This document shows positions 35,041 through 44,487 of a stretch of DNA of 64,000 bases, piece by piece. The notes beneath the pieces were generated by a model. The model worked only from the letters and a program-made list of their open reading frames with translations, was not told the DNA's origin and searched no databases. The position numbers and the translations under genes were made by a program. Numbering within the stretch: position 1 is the first letter of the stretch; every line of letters starts with the position of its first letter. Origin of the DNA: Sphingomonas jinjuensis (GTDB taxonomy: Bacteria; Pseudomonadota; Alphaproteobacteria; Sphingomonadales; Sphingomonadaceae). The DNA is taken from the NCBI RefSeq assembly GCF_014197105.1, contig NZ_JACIEV010000008.1, positions 62,001 to 126,000 on the forward strand. The letters are read 5' to 3'.

Positions 35041-36174
35041 CTACTCTCCTTTGGGCTTTTGGTAGCGGGCGCGGAAGGCGTTGGCGAACGGGGTCAGGTG
35101 CCCGTCCGAAATTGCGCCGCGCAGGTCCGCCATCAGCGTTTCGTAGAACCAGATATTGTGTTCCGTCATCAGCATGGCGCCCAGAATCTCCTGCGCGCGG
35201 ACGAGATGATGGATATAGGCGCGGCCCCAGGTCGCGCAGACGGGACAGGGGCATTCGGGATCGAGCGGCCCCGGATCCTCGGCGAACCTCGCGTTGCGCA
35301 GGTTGATCGGCCCGTCGCGCGTGAACGCTTGACCGGTGCGGCCCGAGCGCGTCGGCATGACGCAGTCGAACATGTCGATTCCGCGCTCGACCGCGCCGAC
35401 GATGTCGTCGGGCTTGCCGACGCCCATCAGATAGCGTGGCTGATGTTCGGGCAACTGCCGCGGCGCATAATCGAGGCAGGCGAACATCGCCTCCTGCCCC
35501 TCGCCGACCGCGAGGCCGCCGACCGCATAGCCGTCGAAGCCGATGTCGATCAGCGCATCGGCCGACGCCTTGCGCAAACCTTCGTCGAGCGCGCCCTGCT
35601 GGATACCGAAGATCGCATTGTGCGCGGCGTGCTCCTCGGCCGCGAAGAAGGCGTCGTGGCTGCGCTTCGCCCAGCGCATCGACCGCTCCATCGCCGCCGC
35701 CTGCACCTCGCGCGTCGAGGTGGTGGGCACCAGCTCGTCGAAGGCCATGGTGATGTTGCTGCCGAGCAGTCGCTGGATCTCGATCGAACGTTCCGGCGAC
35801 AGCAGGTGGCGGGTGCCGTCGAGGTGCGACTTGAACGACACGCCCTCTTCGCTGCGCTTGGTCAGATCGGCGAGGCTCATCACCTGATAGCCGCCGCTGT
35901 CGGTCAGGATCGGCTTGGTCCAGCCCATCAGCTGGTGGAGGCCGCCGAGCCGATGGACGCGCTCCGCGCCGGGACGCAGCATCAGGTGATAGGTATTGCC
36001 GAGGATGATGTCGGCGCCCGACTCCTCGACGTCGGCGGGCTTCATCGCCTTGACCGTGGCGGCGGTGCCGACCGGCATGAAGGCGGGGGTGCGGATCAGG
36101 CCGCGCTCCATCTCGATGGTGCCAGTGCGCGCGGCGCCGTCGGTGGCGGCGATGCTGAACGAGAAGCGGCTCAT
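35041..36174 (-). CDS. tgt: tRNA-guanine transglycosylase
   Basis: This is a 377-residue TIM-barrel enzyme exchanging guanine 34 for preQ1 in tRNAs with GUN anticodons. Signature segments are [26 protein letters not shown] (general acid/base Asp), the nucleophile region [11 protein letters not shown], and the zinc site CPCPVC followed by a His at HHLV. Length matches E. coli Tgt. The start overlaps the stop of the EF-hand gene by 4 bases. queA is not in the window. Confidence 0.96.
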   Translation of the reverse strand: MSRFSFSIAATDGAARTGTIEMERGLIRTPAFMPVGTAATVKAMKPADVEESGADIILGNTYHLMLRPGAERVHRLGGLHQLMGWTKPILTDSGGYQVMSLADLTKRSEEGVSFKSHLDGTRHLLSPERSIEIQRLLGSNITMAFDELVPTTSTREVQAAAMERSMRWAKRSHDAFFAAEEHAAHNAIFGIQQGALDEGLRKASADALIDIGFDGYAVGGLAVGEGQEAMFACLDYAPRQLPEHQPRYLMGVGKPDDIVGAVERGIDMFDCVMPTRSGRTGQAFTRDGPINLRNARFAEDPGPLDPECPCPVCATWGRAYIHHLVRAQEILGAMLMTEHNIWFYETLMADLRGAISDGHLTPFANAFRARYQKPKGE

Positions 36175-36752
36175 TGCTGGATCGGCGACCGTTCGGGCGG
36201 CTGGCCGCCGGGGACGCGCTCGCCCTTCGGCGGCGGCGGACGCTTGCCCTTGGGATAGCTTTGCGGCGTCACCGGGCCCTTGTCGTCGGCAGCGACCGCA
36301 CGGATCGTCAGTGCCTCGTTCCGCGTCACGGCGCTGTCGCCATCGCGATCGTAGCGCGAGAACAGCTTCGAGAACTGGCGCTGAAGCTCGTCGGCGGTGA
36401 TGCGGTTGTCGCCGTCGCGGTCGACCTCGAACGGGCTCGGCAACGCGCCCTGGCTGCCCAGCCAGCGCACCTGCCAGTCGGCATAGGCAATATAGCCGAT
36501 GCTGCCGGCATTGGCGCGGTCGGCGGCGGCATAGGTTCGCGCGATGCAAGCGGTCAGCTCGGCGCGGGTGGTACGGCCGTCGCCATCGCCGTCGCACGCG
36601 ACGATGAACATCGCCGCCGGCTCGACGACGAGCGTCGCGGGGGTCAGCTGGTTCGCCTTGGCGGGACCGGTGACGACCACGTCGGGCTCGGGCGGCGGCG
36701 TCTGCTGCTGGGGCATGGCCATCGCCAGCAGGAGCGGAAGCGGCAGCATCAT
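36171..36752 (-). CDS. EF-hand calcium-binding protein, exported
   Basis: This is a 193-residue protein. The start [17 protein letters not shown] looks like a short signal peptide. Three EF-hand loops are visible: [28 protein letters not shown] and [14 protein letters not shown]; the second is canonical with Asp at 1, 3, 5, Gly 6 and Glu 12. A Pro/Lys-rich tail follows. It should bind calcium outside the cytoplasm. The open frame extends upstream to 37139 but that part is GC-rich with no recognisable domain, so I start at 36752. Its stop overlaps the tgt start by 4 bases, so the two are coupled. Confidence 0.8.
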   Translation of the reverse strand: MMLPLPLLLAMAMPQQQTPPPEPDVVVTGPAKANQLTPATLVVEPAAMFIVACDGDGDGRTTRAELTACIARTYAAADRANAGSIGYIAYADWQVRWLGSQGALPSPFEVDRDGDNRITADELQRQFSKLFSRYDRDGDSAVTRNEALTIRAVAADDKGPVTPQSYPKGKRPPPPKGERVPGGQPPERSPIQQ

Positions 36753-37354
36753 CGCGCGGCGTTTCGCTCGGGCGCTGACGGGCGGTGGGTGGAAAGCGTC
36801 ACTGGGAACCTTGTCACTCTGATGGGGCGCGGGCGATCCGTGACCCGTTCCGGCATCCTTCCTAGATTGCCGGTCCCGCGGCGCCAAGAAACATTGGCAC
36901 CAGCGCCGCACCCGGGCGACGAAGCGCTCCACTAGATTACGGAACGCTGACGGTAAGGTAAATTCATGATTAATCGGCGATCGTCTATCGGTGGCATATG
37001 AGGATGAGAGGATTGGTCCGATGACGGCACGATCAGCTATCGCGCGAGAGGCGGGCACGACGCAGCGGCGTCGGGCTCCAGCCGGGATGTCGACTTGCCG
37101 GCGATGCCGGCGGCCTGGCAGGTTATTGCCCGCGTCCATGCGCTAATCGACGACAACATCGCAACGCGCGGCGTCGCCGCCACGCCGCCGGCCACCGATC
37201 GGCATGTGGCGCGTCGACGCGCGTCCATTGCGGCGCGCCTATAACCCACGCGCCGCATCACCGCCGGGCTCCGAGAAGGTTGGCGTTTTTCAACCTTCGC
37301 CGCTTGAAACTTATCATCGAGCGACGGACAACCGGTCCAACAGGGGATCGCAAC
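36753..37354. other. Gene-poor stretch between EF-hand and response regulator
   Basis: About 600 bases without a convincing gene. It contains an AT-richer patch near 36935-37000 with a TTCATGATTAAT core that may hold promoters for the divergent EF-hand and regulator transcripts. One short frame, 37104-37244 on the plus strand (46 codons, starting MPAAWQVIARVHALIDD), has some helix character but no supporting ribosome-binding site. The hairpin at 37275-37298 is listed separately. Confidence 0.5.
37275..37298 (+). promoter_or_regulatory. Perfect 8-bp inverted repeat with T-rich loop
   Basis: GAAGGTTG (37275-37282) and CAACCTTC (37291-37298) flank GCGTTTTT. It lies 57 bases upstream of the proposed TTG start of the response regulator. 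It may be an operator or an mRNA leader hairpin; the T-run is inside the loop, so it is not a standard terminator. Confidence 0.5.
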
Positions 37355-38038
37355 TTGCCGGTACTACATGTGCTTATCGTCGAGGACGATGGCGAGGCGG
37401 CGGCGCGACTTGCCGCCGACCTGGCCGCGTCGGGCCATAACGTCCGCACGGCCGGGACGCTCGATGCCGCGCGTGAGGCGCGGGCCGAGGCCGTCCCCGA
37501 CGTCATCGTCCTCGACCGCATGATCGGCGGGCGCGACGCGCTGGCCGAGATCGAGCCGTCCGAAGGCCGCCTGTTTCCCGAGCCCGTGCTGGTGCTGACC
37601 AGCATGGCGGGATTGAGCGACCGGATCGCCGGGCTCGATGCCGGCGCCGACGACTATCTCATCAAGCCGGCGGACCCGCGCGAGCTGGAGGCGCGGCTTC
37701 GCGCCCTGGTCCGCCGGCCCAAGGCGTCCAGCGACAACGAAGTGCTAACCTGCGGTATTCTAAAGTTAGATCGGATGCTGCGCGAGGCGTGGGCGGGTGA
37801 CCGCAAGCTGCCGCTCCAGCCACGCGAGTTCCGCCTGCTCGAAGAGCTGGCGATCGCGCGCGGCGAGATCGTGACGCGGCGAATGTTGCTGGAGCGCGTG
37901 TGGAACTTGAAATTCGATCCGCGGACCAAGCTGATCGAGACGCATGTCAGCCGGCTGCGCGACAAGCTGGGCACGGGCACGGGGATGCCGAGCGTCGTCA
38001 CCGAGCGCGGCGTCGGCTATCGGCTGACCACGCCTTGA
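37355..38038 (+). CDS. OmpR-family response regulator
   Basis: This is a 227-residue regulator. The receiver (about 1-120) has the acidic pair in IVEDD, phospho-acceptor Asp54 in VLDRMIGG and the conserved Lys in YLIKPAD. A winged-helix DNA-binding domain (about 130-227) has LPLQPREFRLLEELA, the recognition-helix region RTKLIETHVSRLRDKL and the closing hairpin TERGVGYRLT. Start is uncertain: I chose TTG 37355 because it begins right before the first strand and has GGGGA upstream; TTG 37280 would add 25 basic residues. Its stop overlaps the kinase frame. Confidence 0.9.
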   Translation: MPVLHVLIVEDDGEAAARLAADLAASGHNVRTAGTLDAAREARAEAVPDVIVLDRMIGGRDALAEIEPSEGRLFPEPVLVLTSMAGLSDRIAGLDAGADDYLIKPADPRELEARLRALVRRPKASSDNEVLTCGILKLDRMLREAWAGDRKLPLQPREFRLLEELAIARGEIVTRRMLLERVWNLKFDPRTKLIETHVSRLRDKLGTGTGMPSVVTERGVGYRLTTP

Positions 38039-39348
38039 TCGCACCGCGCGGTCGGACCGTGCGCCACCGCGTGTTCATGTGGGGCACGGCGTTCGGCATC
38101 ATCGCGATCCTGACGGTGGCCGCGGGTTATCTCGCCGCCCAATTCCTGTTCGCGCATGGGCTGGACCAGCGCATCGAGGCGCGGTCGGCGGCGCTGGTCG
38201 AGGCGGCGAAGCGCGGCGGGATGACCGCGATGACCGACGAGATCCGGCATTACGAAGGACACGGCCTCCGCACCTTCAGCTACCGCATCACCGCCCGCGA
38301 CGGACGGCTGCTGTCCGGGATCGCGAACATGCCCTCGCTCGAACCGGGGTGGCACGATGTGCCCGTCACCGACGTCGACGACGATTCGTCCGAGCGGGCG
38401 CGGGTGCTGACGACGGTGCTGCCCGATGGTAAACTGCTGTCGGTAGTGGCCGACACCGACTATGTCGACGCGTTCGACGGGATCATCGTCGTCATCCTGT
38501 CGCTGACGGTGGGGCTGACCGCGATCTGCGCCTTCGTCGGCGGGCTCCATCTGGAGCGGGTGGTGCTGGGGCATCTGGCGGCGGTGAACGACATGGCGGG
38601 GGAACTCGCGCGGCGCCCCGACCTCAGCCGGCGCGTGCCGTTGAGCGATCGCGACGACGAATTCGATGCGCTCGCCGCGACGTTCAACGCGATGCTCGAC
38701 CGGATCGAGGCGCTGGTCGCCGATAATCGGCGCGTGACGGGCTATGTCGCGCACGACCTGCGCGCGCCGCTCGCGCGGCTGGCCGAGCGGCTGGCGGATG
38801 CGCAGGCCACGCAGGGCGACGAATGCCAGGCCCTGCTGGCCGCGGCCGAAGACGACATCATCCATATCCTCGAACTGTTCGACGCCTTTCTGGCGATCGG
38901 CCATCACCGCGACGGGGCGACGGGCGCGCATCGAGTCGACCTGTCGGCCTGCGTCACCGACTTGGCGGAAAGCTTCGCGGTGGTCGCGGAAGCGTCGGGC
39001 CGGTCGCTCGAGGCGCGGGTGGCGCCGGGCGTGGTGGTCGAGGCCAGCGAGCCGCTGATCGGCCAGATGATCGTCAACCTGATCGAGAACGCGATCCGCC
39101 ATTCGTCCCCCGGCAGTGCGATCGCCGTGACACTGGCACCGGTCGGTTGCCAGGCGGAGCTCGTCGTGAGCGACGAGGCGCGCATGCCGGTCGCCGCCGG
39201 CCAGCCGTCGATAGAGGCGGGACGGGTGCAACTGGGGCTGAAATTGATCCGGTCGGTCGCGCAGAGCCACGGCGGCACCTTCGCGATCGAGCCAACGACG
39301 CGTGGCATGCGCGCCTGCGTCCGGCTGCCGCTCGTCGTCACAGCCTGA
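38035..39348 (+). CDS. Sensor histidine kinase with degenerate ATP-binding box
   Basis: This is about 437 residues. There are two transmembrane helices (about 15-38 and 146-168) around a periplasmic segment, then a HAMP linker, a HisKA part with phospho-acceptor in YVAHDLRAPLARLAERL, and a HATPase_c part with N-box NLIENAIRHS. The G1 box that normally reads DxGxGI is SDEARMP, losing both glycines, and a second G box is also weak (QLGLKLIRS). It may bind ATP poorly or act mainly as a phosphatase. The start is either TTG 38035, overlapping the regulator stop, or GTG 38059. It is the partner of the preceding response regulator. Confidence 0.87.
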   Translation: MIAPRGRTVRHRVFMWGTAFGIIAILTVAAGYLAAQFLFAHGLDQRIEARSAALVEAAKRGGMTAMTDEIRHYEGHGLRTFSYRITARDGRLLSGIANMPSLEPGWHDVPVTDVDDDSSERARVLTTVLPDGKLLSVVADTDYVDAFDGIIVVILSLTVGLTAICAFVGGLHLERVVLGHLAAVNDMAGELARRPDLSRRVPLSDRDDEFDALAATFNAMLDRIEALVADNRRVTGYVAHDLRAPLARLAERLADAQATQGDECQALLAAAEDDIIHILELFDAFLAIGHHRDGATGAHRVDLSACVTDLAESFAVVAEASGRSLEARVAPGVVVEASEPLIGQMIVNLIENAIRHSSPGSAIAVTLAPVGCQAELVVSDEARMPVAAGQPSIEAGRVQLGLKLIRSVAQSHGGTFAIEPTTRGMRACVRLPLVVTA

Positions 39349-39586
39349 GCGCGGCGGCGGCTGCCCGCGAAGCCCGTCGGACAAGGTTGATTCGACCCAA
39401 CCCGACGGCGTGGTCGGAACGGCGTGGTTAGCGCAGCATTGACGCGCTGAGCGATGGCTCATGGGTCCAACTCGGCCCAATGCATTCGAGGCTCCGCCAA
39501 TGACCATCGTACCGCGCGATGCCGCCCCCCGGGCGGCCGTACCGTCTGCGCCCGCCACCCTCCTGCGCCACGGCGCGCGGTGACGC

Positions 39587-39832
39587 TTGGCCCGGCCCGG
39601 ATCTCTTCATGAACGCGACATCAGCGACTCGGCACGATCGATCCAGACGGCGATCGTTCGTATCGAGGCGGCGCTGGCCGACGATGCGGCGGCCGGCGTG
39701 ATGGCACGCGATCCGCGCCGCGACGACGACCGGCTCGATGCGCTGCGGCTGGCGGGCTGGGTGGCGGGCGTCACCCTGCTGCTGATCTTCCTTCTTGGCA
39801 TCCTCGCCTACGCCGACGTCTGGTTCGACTGA
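39587..39832 (+). CDS. Possible small single-helix membrane protein
   Basis: This is an 81-residue frame from a TTG at 39587; shorter versions from internal starts are possible. An amphipathic charged region (about 13-52) leads to one transmembrane helix near the end (LAGWVAGVTLLLIFLLGILAY) and DVWFD. It ends 13 bases before the HPP gene. Evidence is limited to the helix and spacing; no family is recognised. Confidence 0.4.
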   Translation: MARPGSLHERDISDSARSIQTAIVRIEAALADDAAAGVMARDPRRDDDRLDALRLAGWVAGVTLLLIFLLGILAYADVWFD

Positions 39833-39845
39833 TCCGAGCCTTGCC

Positions 39846-40556
39846 ATGCCCGCGGTCGCGGGTCATCGCGCCGGCATGACGCTCGATGACCTGTTTTCAC
39901 CCATTCTCGCGGGGGCGACGCTCAACGGCCGGCTGGTCGCATGCCTAGGCGCGGGCATTGGGATCGCGCTGACGGTCCTTGCCTGCTCGCTGCTGCCGTT
40001 GAGCCTCTACGATCTGCCGGTGATCGTCGCGCCAATCGGTGCGTCGGCGGTGCTGGTGTTCGCGGTACCCAGCAGCCCGCTGGCCCAGCCCTGGCCGGTG
40101 ATCGGTGGCAACACCGTTTCGGCGCTAGTCGGCGTCGCGGTGTCTCGGTTCGTTCCCGATCCCGCACTCGCGGCGGCCGTTGCGGTCGGTGGCGCGATCC
40201 TGGTCATGTCGCTGCTGCGCTGCCTGCATCCGCCGGGCGGCGCCGCGGCCCTAACCGTGGTGATCGGCGGCCCGGCGATCCACGCCGCCGGCTATGGCTT
40301 CGCCCTTGCGCCGGTCGGCATCAATTCGATCGCGCTGGTGCTGCTGGCGATCGCATTCCATCGGATCACGCGGCGCAGCTATCCGCACAAGCCCGCCTCT
40401 GTTCCTCAGCCGACGCCGCGCGCACGATTTGATGCGGCGGATATCGATGCCGCGCTCGCCGAGATGCACGACAGTTTCGACATCAGCCGCGAGGATCTGA
40501 CCGCACTGCTCGACCATGCCGAGCGTCACGCGCGGACCCGAAACGAAGGGCGTTAG
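39846..40556 (+). CDS. HPP family membrane protein
   Basis: This is a 236-residue protein with four or five transmembrane helices in the first 170 residues. The defining CLHPPGGAAALTVV motif is present at about residue 120-133, with conserved PIGASAVLVFAVP earlier. HPP proteins have been linked to nitrite transport in chloroplasts and cyanobacteria; bacterial roles are unclear, and some carry CBS domains, which are absent here. The cytoplasmic tail (about 185-236) is acidic and helical. The gene converges with the LOV kinase gene, stop codons overlapping by four bases. Confidence 0.88.
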   Translation: MPAVAGHRAGMTLDDLFSPILAGATLNGRLVACLGAGIGIALTVLACSLLPLSLYDLPVIVAPIGASAVLVFAVPSSPLAQPWPVIGGNTVSALVGVAVSRFVPDPALAAAVAVGGAILVMSLLRCLHPPGGAAALTVVIGGPAIHAAGYGFALAPVGINSIALVLLAIAFHRITRRSYPHKPASVPQPTPRARFDAADIDAALAEMHDSFDISREDLTALLDHAERHARTRNEGR

Positions 40557-42082
40557 ATCGTCGCTTCGATTTCGAAGCGGACGCCGGTCGGCGGGTATGA
40601 GATCGCGGCGCCGGCACGGACGTGGCGGCGCAGGATCCGCTCGATCATCCGCGTGCCGAAGCCGGTGCGCGTGGGCGGGGTCACCATGGGGCCGTCATGT
40701 TCCCCCCAGCAGAAGAACAGCCGACGCTCGCCACCCTCGCGCCGGATCGACCATTCGATCGCGACGCGACCTGCCGGCACCGACAGCGCGCCGTATTTGA
40801 TCGCGTTGGTCGCCAACTCGTGCAGCGCCATCGCCAGCGCCAGCGTGATCTCTGGAGAGACGCGCACCGACGGGCCGTCGAACCGGATGCGCTCGCCATC
40901 GCGATCGCGGAACGGCAGCAGCGCGCGGGCAACGATGTCGCCGATCGCCGCGCCCTCGACTTCGTCCTGGATCAGAAGCTCCTGCGCCGCGGCGAGGCTG
41001 CCGATCCGCCCCGACACGGCGACCGCGGCATCCTCGAGCGACGCGGCATCGCGCAGCGTCTGGCTGACGACGGCGTTGACGGTCGCGAGCGTGTTCTTGA
41101 CGCGATGGGTCAGCTCGCGGGCCAGGATCGCGCGATGCTCCTCGGCGAATTTGCGTTGCGAGATATCGGTGCTGAAGCCGGTCATCGCGAGCGGCGATCC
41201 GTCGGCTCGGTACTGCAGCTCGCCCTCGATCGCGACCCAGCGTTGTTCGCCGGCGGGGGTCAGGATGCGATATTCGATCCTGTATGGCTCGCCGTGCTCG
41301 ATCGTCCGCCGAACCGCCTCCTGCTGAGCCGGTAGGTCGTCGGGGTGGATGGCGGCGGACAGGTCGTCGTACGTGAAGGAATCGCTGTCCGAACGCCCGA
41401 AGATGCGTCGGCAGCCGCTTGACGAACCCAGCGTCATCGTCGCCAGGTCGAGCGTCCAGGTGCCGAGCCCACCGGCCTTCAGCGCCATCCGCAGCCGGGC
41501 GTTGTGCGCGGCCAGATCGGCGTCGCGCTGCGCCACCTCGGCAGCCAGCGCCTCGCGATCGCGCTCCAGCTTCAGCACCCGGTGGCGTTCGACCGTCACG
41601 TCGATCTGCGACGCGACGAAATAGCGAAGCGACCCGTCCTTCGCGAAGACCGGGGCGACCATCAGCCGGTTCCAGAACGGCGTGCCGTCGCGGCGATGGT
41701 TGAGCAGGTCGAGCTCGATCGGCTCGCGTCGGGCGATCGCGGTCCTCAATCGCTCGACGTCGTCGGGATCGGTCAGCGGCCCCTGCATGAACCGGCAGTT
41801 GCGCCCGAGGACCTCTTCGGCGCGAAAACCCGTCAGCGCCTCGAACGCGTGGTTGACGTAGATCAGCGGACAGTCGGGCAGGGTCGGATCGCTGACCACC
41901 ATCGCCACCGGCGTCATGTCGAAGCCGACCTGCACCGGATCCTGCGCGCTTCGCCCACGGGCAAAGTCATCGATCGCCGCCCGGATCTCGGACGACGGCT
42001 CGAAGGTCTCGATGACAGGGGATGTCGTCGCCAGTCGGTCCAAAGCTGGAACGACGATAAGCGATCGACGTCGCCCGCACAA
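40553..42082 (-). CDS. LOV-PAS-HWE blue-light sensor histidine kinase
   Basis: This is 509 residues at most. A LOV domain (about 50-165) carries the flavin-adduct motif G93-R-N-C96-R-F-M-Q100, the signature of blue-light receptors. A second PAS domain (about 195-308) follows, then an HWE kinase domain with His326 in ELTHRVKNTLATVNAV, N-box HELATNAIKYGAL and the W-G-E of the HWE name near residue 459-461. No membrane segment. In alphaproteobacteria such kinases often act on the PhyR/EcfG general stress response, but no PhyR or EcfG gene is in the window. The start is uncertain; the extreme N-terminus (to about 22) may be untranslated. Confidence 0.92.
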   Translation of the reverse strand: MCGRRRSLIVVPALDRLATTSPVIETFEPSSEIRAAIDDFARGRSAQDPVQVGFDMTPVAMVVSDPTLPDCPLIYVNHAFEALTGFRAEEVLGRNCRFMQGPLTDPDDVERLRTAIARREPIELDLLNHRRDGTPFWNRLMVAPVFAKDGSLRYFVASQIDVTVERHRVLKLERDREALAAEVAQRDADLAAHNARLRMALKAGGLGTWTLDLATMTLGSSSGCRRIFGRSDSDSFTYDDLSAAIHPDDLPAQQEAVRRTIEHGEPYRIEYRILTPAGEQRWVAIEGELQYRADGSPLAMTGFSTDISQRKFAEEHRAILARELTHRVKNTLATVNAVVSQTLRDAASLEDAAVAVSGRIGSLAAAQELLIQDEVEGAAIGDIVARALLPFRDRDGERIRFDGPSVRVSPEITLALAMALHELATNAIKYGALSVPAGRVAIEWSIRREGGERRLFFCWGEHDGPMVTPPTRTGFGTRMIERILRRHVRAGAAISYPPTGVRFEIEATI

Positions 42083-42119
42083 TCTACCGTTTCGTCATGA
42101 CGTTGCGCGCGGCAGTCGG

Positions 42120-42995
42120 TTACGAGACGGGCACCCCGCCCGTCACTGCGACGACGTTGCCCGACATGTAGCTGCCCTCCGCCGACGCCAGCAGGACATA
42201 GGCGGGGGCGAGTTCGGCGGGCTGGCCGGCGCGACCCAGCGGCGTGTCGTGGCCGAGCGTTTCCAGCTCCTCGGGCGATTTCGCGATCGGCTGGATCGGG
42301 GTCCAGATCGGCCCCGGCGCGACCGCGTTGACGCGGATGCCGTCGGCGGCGAGCAGGTTCGACAGGCCGACGGTCAGGCTAGAGATCGCGCCCTTGGTCG
42401 CGGCGTAGACCACCATGCTCTCGGTTGCGACCTTGGCCTGCTCGCTGGTCGTGTTCACGATCGCCGATCCCGGCTTCAAGTGCGGGCGCGCCGCCTTGGC
42501 GAGGCGGATCATCGCGAAGACGTTGGCGGCGAAGGCGCCCTGCATATCGTCGTCGTCGATCGTCTCGATGCCCTGGTTGATGGTCTGCGCGGCGGCGTTG
42601 TTGACGAGGATGTCGAGCGCGCCGAGGTCGCCGACGGTCCGCTCGACCAGCTGCGCGCAATGGTCGCGGTCGCGGATGTCGCCGGGGAGAAGCAGGCAGC
42701 GGCGGCCTGCCTTTTCCACCCAGGCCCGCGTCTCTTCGGCATCGACCTGCTCCGCCTCGAGGTAGGAGATGGCGACGTCGGCGCCCTCCCGGGCATAGGC
42801 GATGGCGACGGCGCGGCCGATCCCGGAATCGCCGCCGGTGATGAGCGCCACCTTATCCGTCAGCAGCCCCTTGCCGACATAGCTTTCCTCGCCGTGATCG
42901 GGCTTGGTTCGCATCAACGTGGTCAGGCCTGGGCGGGGCTGATGCGGTTCGTCGGGGAAGCTGGTGGGCCGATCGGCGGGCGCGTCGTTGGTCAT
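42120..42995 (-). CDS. SDR family oxidoreductase, GSP39/YhdF-like
   Basis: This is a 291-residue SDR with an N-terminal extension (PDEPHQPRPGL, KPDHGEESY) typical of the glucose/ribitol-dehydrogenase-like general stress group. The cofactor loop is TGGDSGIG, catalytic residues are a Ser in NTTSEQA and YAATK. ATG 42995 is used; the open frame to 43133 is GC-rich without homology. It is upstream of the LOV kinase gene with 37 bases between and probably shares its transcript. A paralogue lies at 46864-47757. Members of this group are frequently stress-induced; the natural substrate is unknown. Confidence 0.9.
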   Translation of the reverse strand: MTNDAPADRPTSFPDEPHQPRPGLTTLMRTKPDHGEESYVGKGLLTDKVALITGGDSGIGRAVAIAYAREGADVAISYLEAEQVDAEETRAWVEKAGRRCLLLPGDIRDRDHCAQLVERTVGDLGALDILVNNAAAQTINQGIETIDDDDMQGAFAANVFAMIRLAKAARPHLKPGSAIVNTTSEQAKVATESMVVYAATKGAISSLTVGLSNLLAADGIRVNAVAPGPIWTPIQPIAKSPEELETLGHDTPLGRAGQPAELAPAYVLLASAEGSYMSGNVVAVTGGVPVS

Positions 42996-43155
42996 ATCGG
43001 CTCCTGTCTGCTGACGAAGCGCAACGGCTGGCATCGGGTTTCGTGCCGCCGTCGGCGACTTATCGCCGATGACGAGCAATTCCGGCGCCATGCCGGAACT
43101 TGCGAGCCGGCGGCGAGCTTCATCCCACATCAACGACGTATGTGATGGGACCCAG

Positions 43156-44487
43156 GTGGCGCGGATCTTCTACCTTCACGCGCTGGGCGCGAGTGCCGCC
43201 GAGTGGGACGGTGTCATCGACACGATCGGAGCCGAGGTCGAGCATGTGGCGCTCGACCTTTCCGGCTTCGGCGGTAGCGACGACGCCCGCCTGGATGTCG
43301 CAGGGCTGGTCGACTGGTTCGCGGATCGCGTCGGCGACCATCGGCCGGATAGTTGGGCGGTCGTCGGCCACAGCATGGGCGGCAAGATCGCGACGCTGGC
43401 GGCGGCGCGTGCGCGCGACGGCGATCCGGCCTTCAGCGGGCTGGCCGCCGTCGTCCTGCTGGCTGCGTCGCCGCCATCGCCAGAGCCGATCGACGAGGAA
43501 CGCCGCGCCGAGATGATCGCGTGGTTCGACGACGGCAGGATCGATGCGGACGAGGCGGCAACCTTCGTCGATGCCAACACGGCGACGCCGCTGCCCGATC
43601 CCCTGCGCGCGAAGGCGATCGCGGACGTGCAGCGATCGGGGCGCGAGGCATGGGTCGGTTGGCTCGAGCGGGGCAGCCGCGAGGACTGGGCGGAGGCGGC
43701 GGGAGTCATCGCGGTGCCGGCGCTGATCGTGGCAGGCGGGGAGGATGGCGACCTCGGCATCGAGGCGCAGCAGCGGCTCAATGTGCCGCATTATGCCGAT
43801 GCACGGGTCGAGGTGGTGGCGGGCGCAGCGCATCTGCTACCTTACGAGCGGCCTGCCGACGTGGCGGCGCTGATCCGCGACCATGTGCGGCCGGCATTCG
43901 CATCGGCACTGCCCGCCGACTTCGTCGCGCTGCTCGCCTCCGATCGCGTCAGCCGGCGGACGCGGGCGGTGATGACGGCGCGCCATGCGGCACCGATCGG
44001 GAAGAGCGTCCTCACCGAACGGCAGCGCGACGTGCTCGCGGCGCTGGTCGAGACGACCCTGCCCGGGGTGTGCGATGGTGCCGATCTTGCCCGCCGGATC
44101 GATGCGATGCTGGCATCGGGACAGGGCGACGGCTGGCGCCTCGTTGATCTGCCGGCGGATGAGTCGAGCTGGGCGATGGCGCTGGATACGCTGGCCAGCG
44201 ATGGCTTCGTCGATTGCGACGGCGAGGCCAGGGGCGACGCATTGCGCCGCATCGCCGAGGGTTCGGGCGGCGATACCGGATCGCTGACTGCAGCGCAGAT
44301 GCGGCTGTGGTTCGCCGAGGCGCGTGCGGAGATCGCGCGGCAATGGATGGCGCTGCCCGCGACGATGGCGCTGGTCGGCTATGACGGCTTCGCGGTCGGC
44401 GGCGATGGCGAGCGCAAGCAGGGCTATCGGCTGACGGCGGCGGACATGATCGAGCCCTGGCAGGTGCAGCCGGGAGCCGTCGCATGA
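43156..44487 (+). CDS. Alpha/beta hydrolase fused to gluconate 2-dehydrogenase subunit 3-like domain
   Basis: This is 443 residues from GTG 43156 (ATG 43069 would add 29). The first 245 residues are an alpha/beta hydrolase: FYLHALGAS oxyanion region, nucleophile elbow GHSMGGK, acidic residue region GGEDGDL and catalytic His in GAAHLLPYERP. The last 165 residues begin LTERQRDVLAALVETTLPG and end ALPATMALVGYDGFAVGG...GYRLTAADMIEPWQ, a pattern I match to the gluconate-2-dehydrogenase subunit 3 family that partners GMC dehydrogenases. The fusion is unusual: subunit 3 is normally a separate small exported protein. No signal peptide is visible. It overlaps the GMC gene by 4 bases, supporting the partnership. 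Confidence 0.82.
   Translation: MARIFYLHALGASAAEWDGVIDTIGAEVEHVALDLSGFGGSDDARLDVAGLVDWFADRVGDHRPDSWAVVGHSMGGKIATLAAARARDGDPAFSGLAAVVLLAASPPSPEPIDEERRAEMIAWFDDGRIDADEAATFVDANTATPLPDPLRAKAIADVQRSGREAWVGWLERGSREDWAEAAGVIAVPALIVAGGEDGDLGIEAQQRLNVPHYADARVEVVAGAAHLLPYERPADVAALIRDHVRPAFASALPADFVALLASDRVSRRTRAVMTARHAAPIGKSVLTERQRDVLAALVETTLPGVCDGADLARRIDAMLASGQGDGWRLVDLPADESSWAMALDTLASDGFVDCDGEARGDALRRIAEGSGGDTGSLTAAQMRLWFAEARAEIARQWMALPATMALVGYDGFAVGGDGERKQGYRLTAADMIEPWQVQPGAVA

Noticed and set aside
37104-37244. 46-codon plus-strand frame beginning MPAAWQV
   Set aside because: No ribosome-binding site and no homology I recognise; kept only as a remark on the gene-poor region.
39416-39440. GGAAC-N16-CATT upstream of the small membrane ORF and HPP gene
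   Set aside because: One mismatch and about 150 bases from the nearest start; too weak in a GC-rich genome to list as a promoter.
43095-43120. GGAAC as an EcfG promoter for the hydrolase-GMC operon
   Set aside because: No CGTT-like -10 at 16 or 17 bases; the best reading has two mismatches and lies within a possible coding region.
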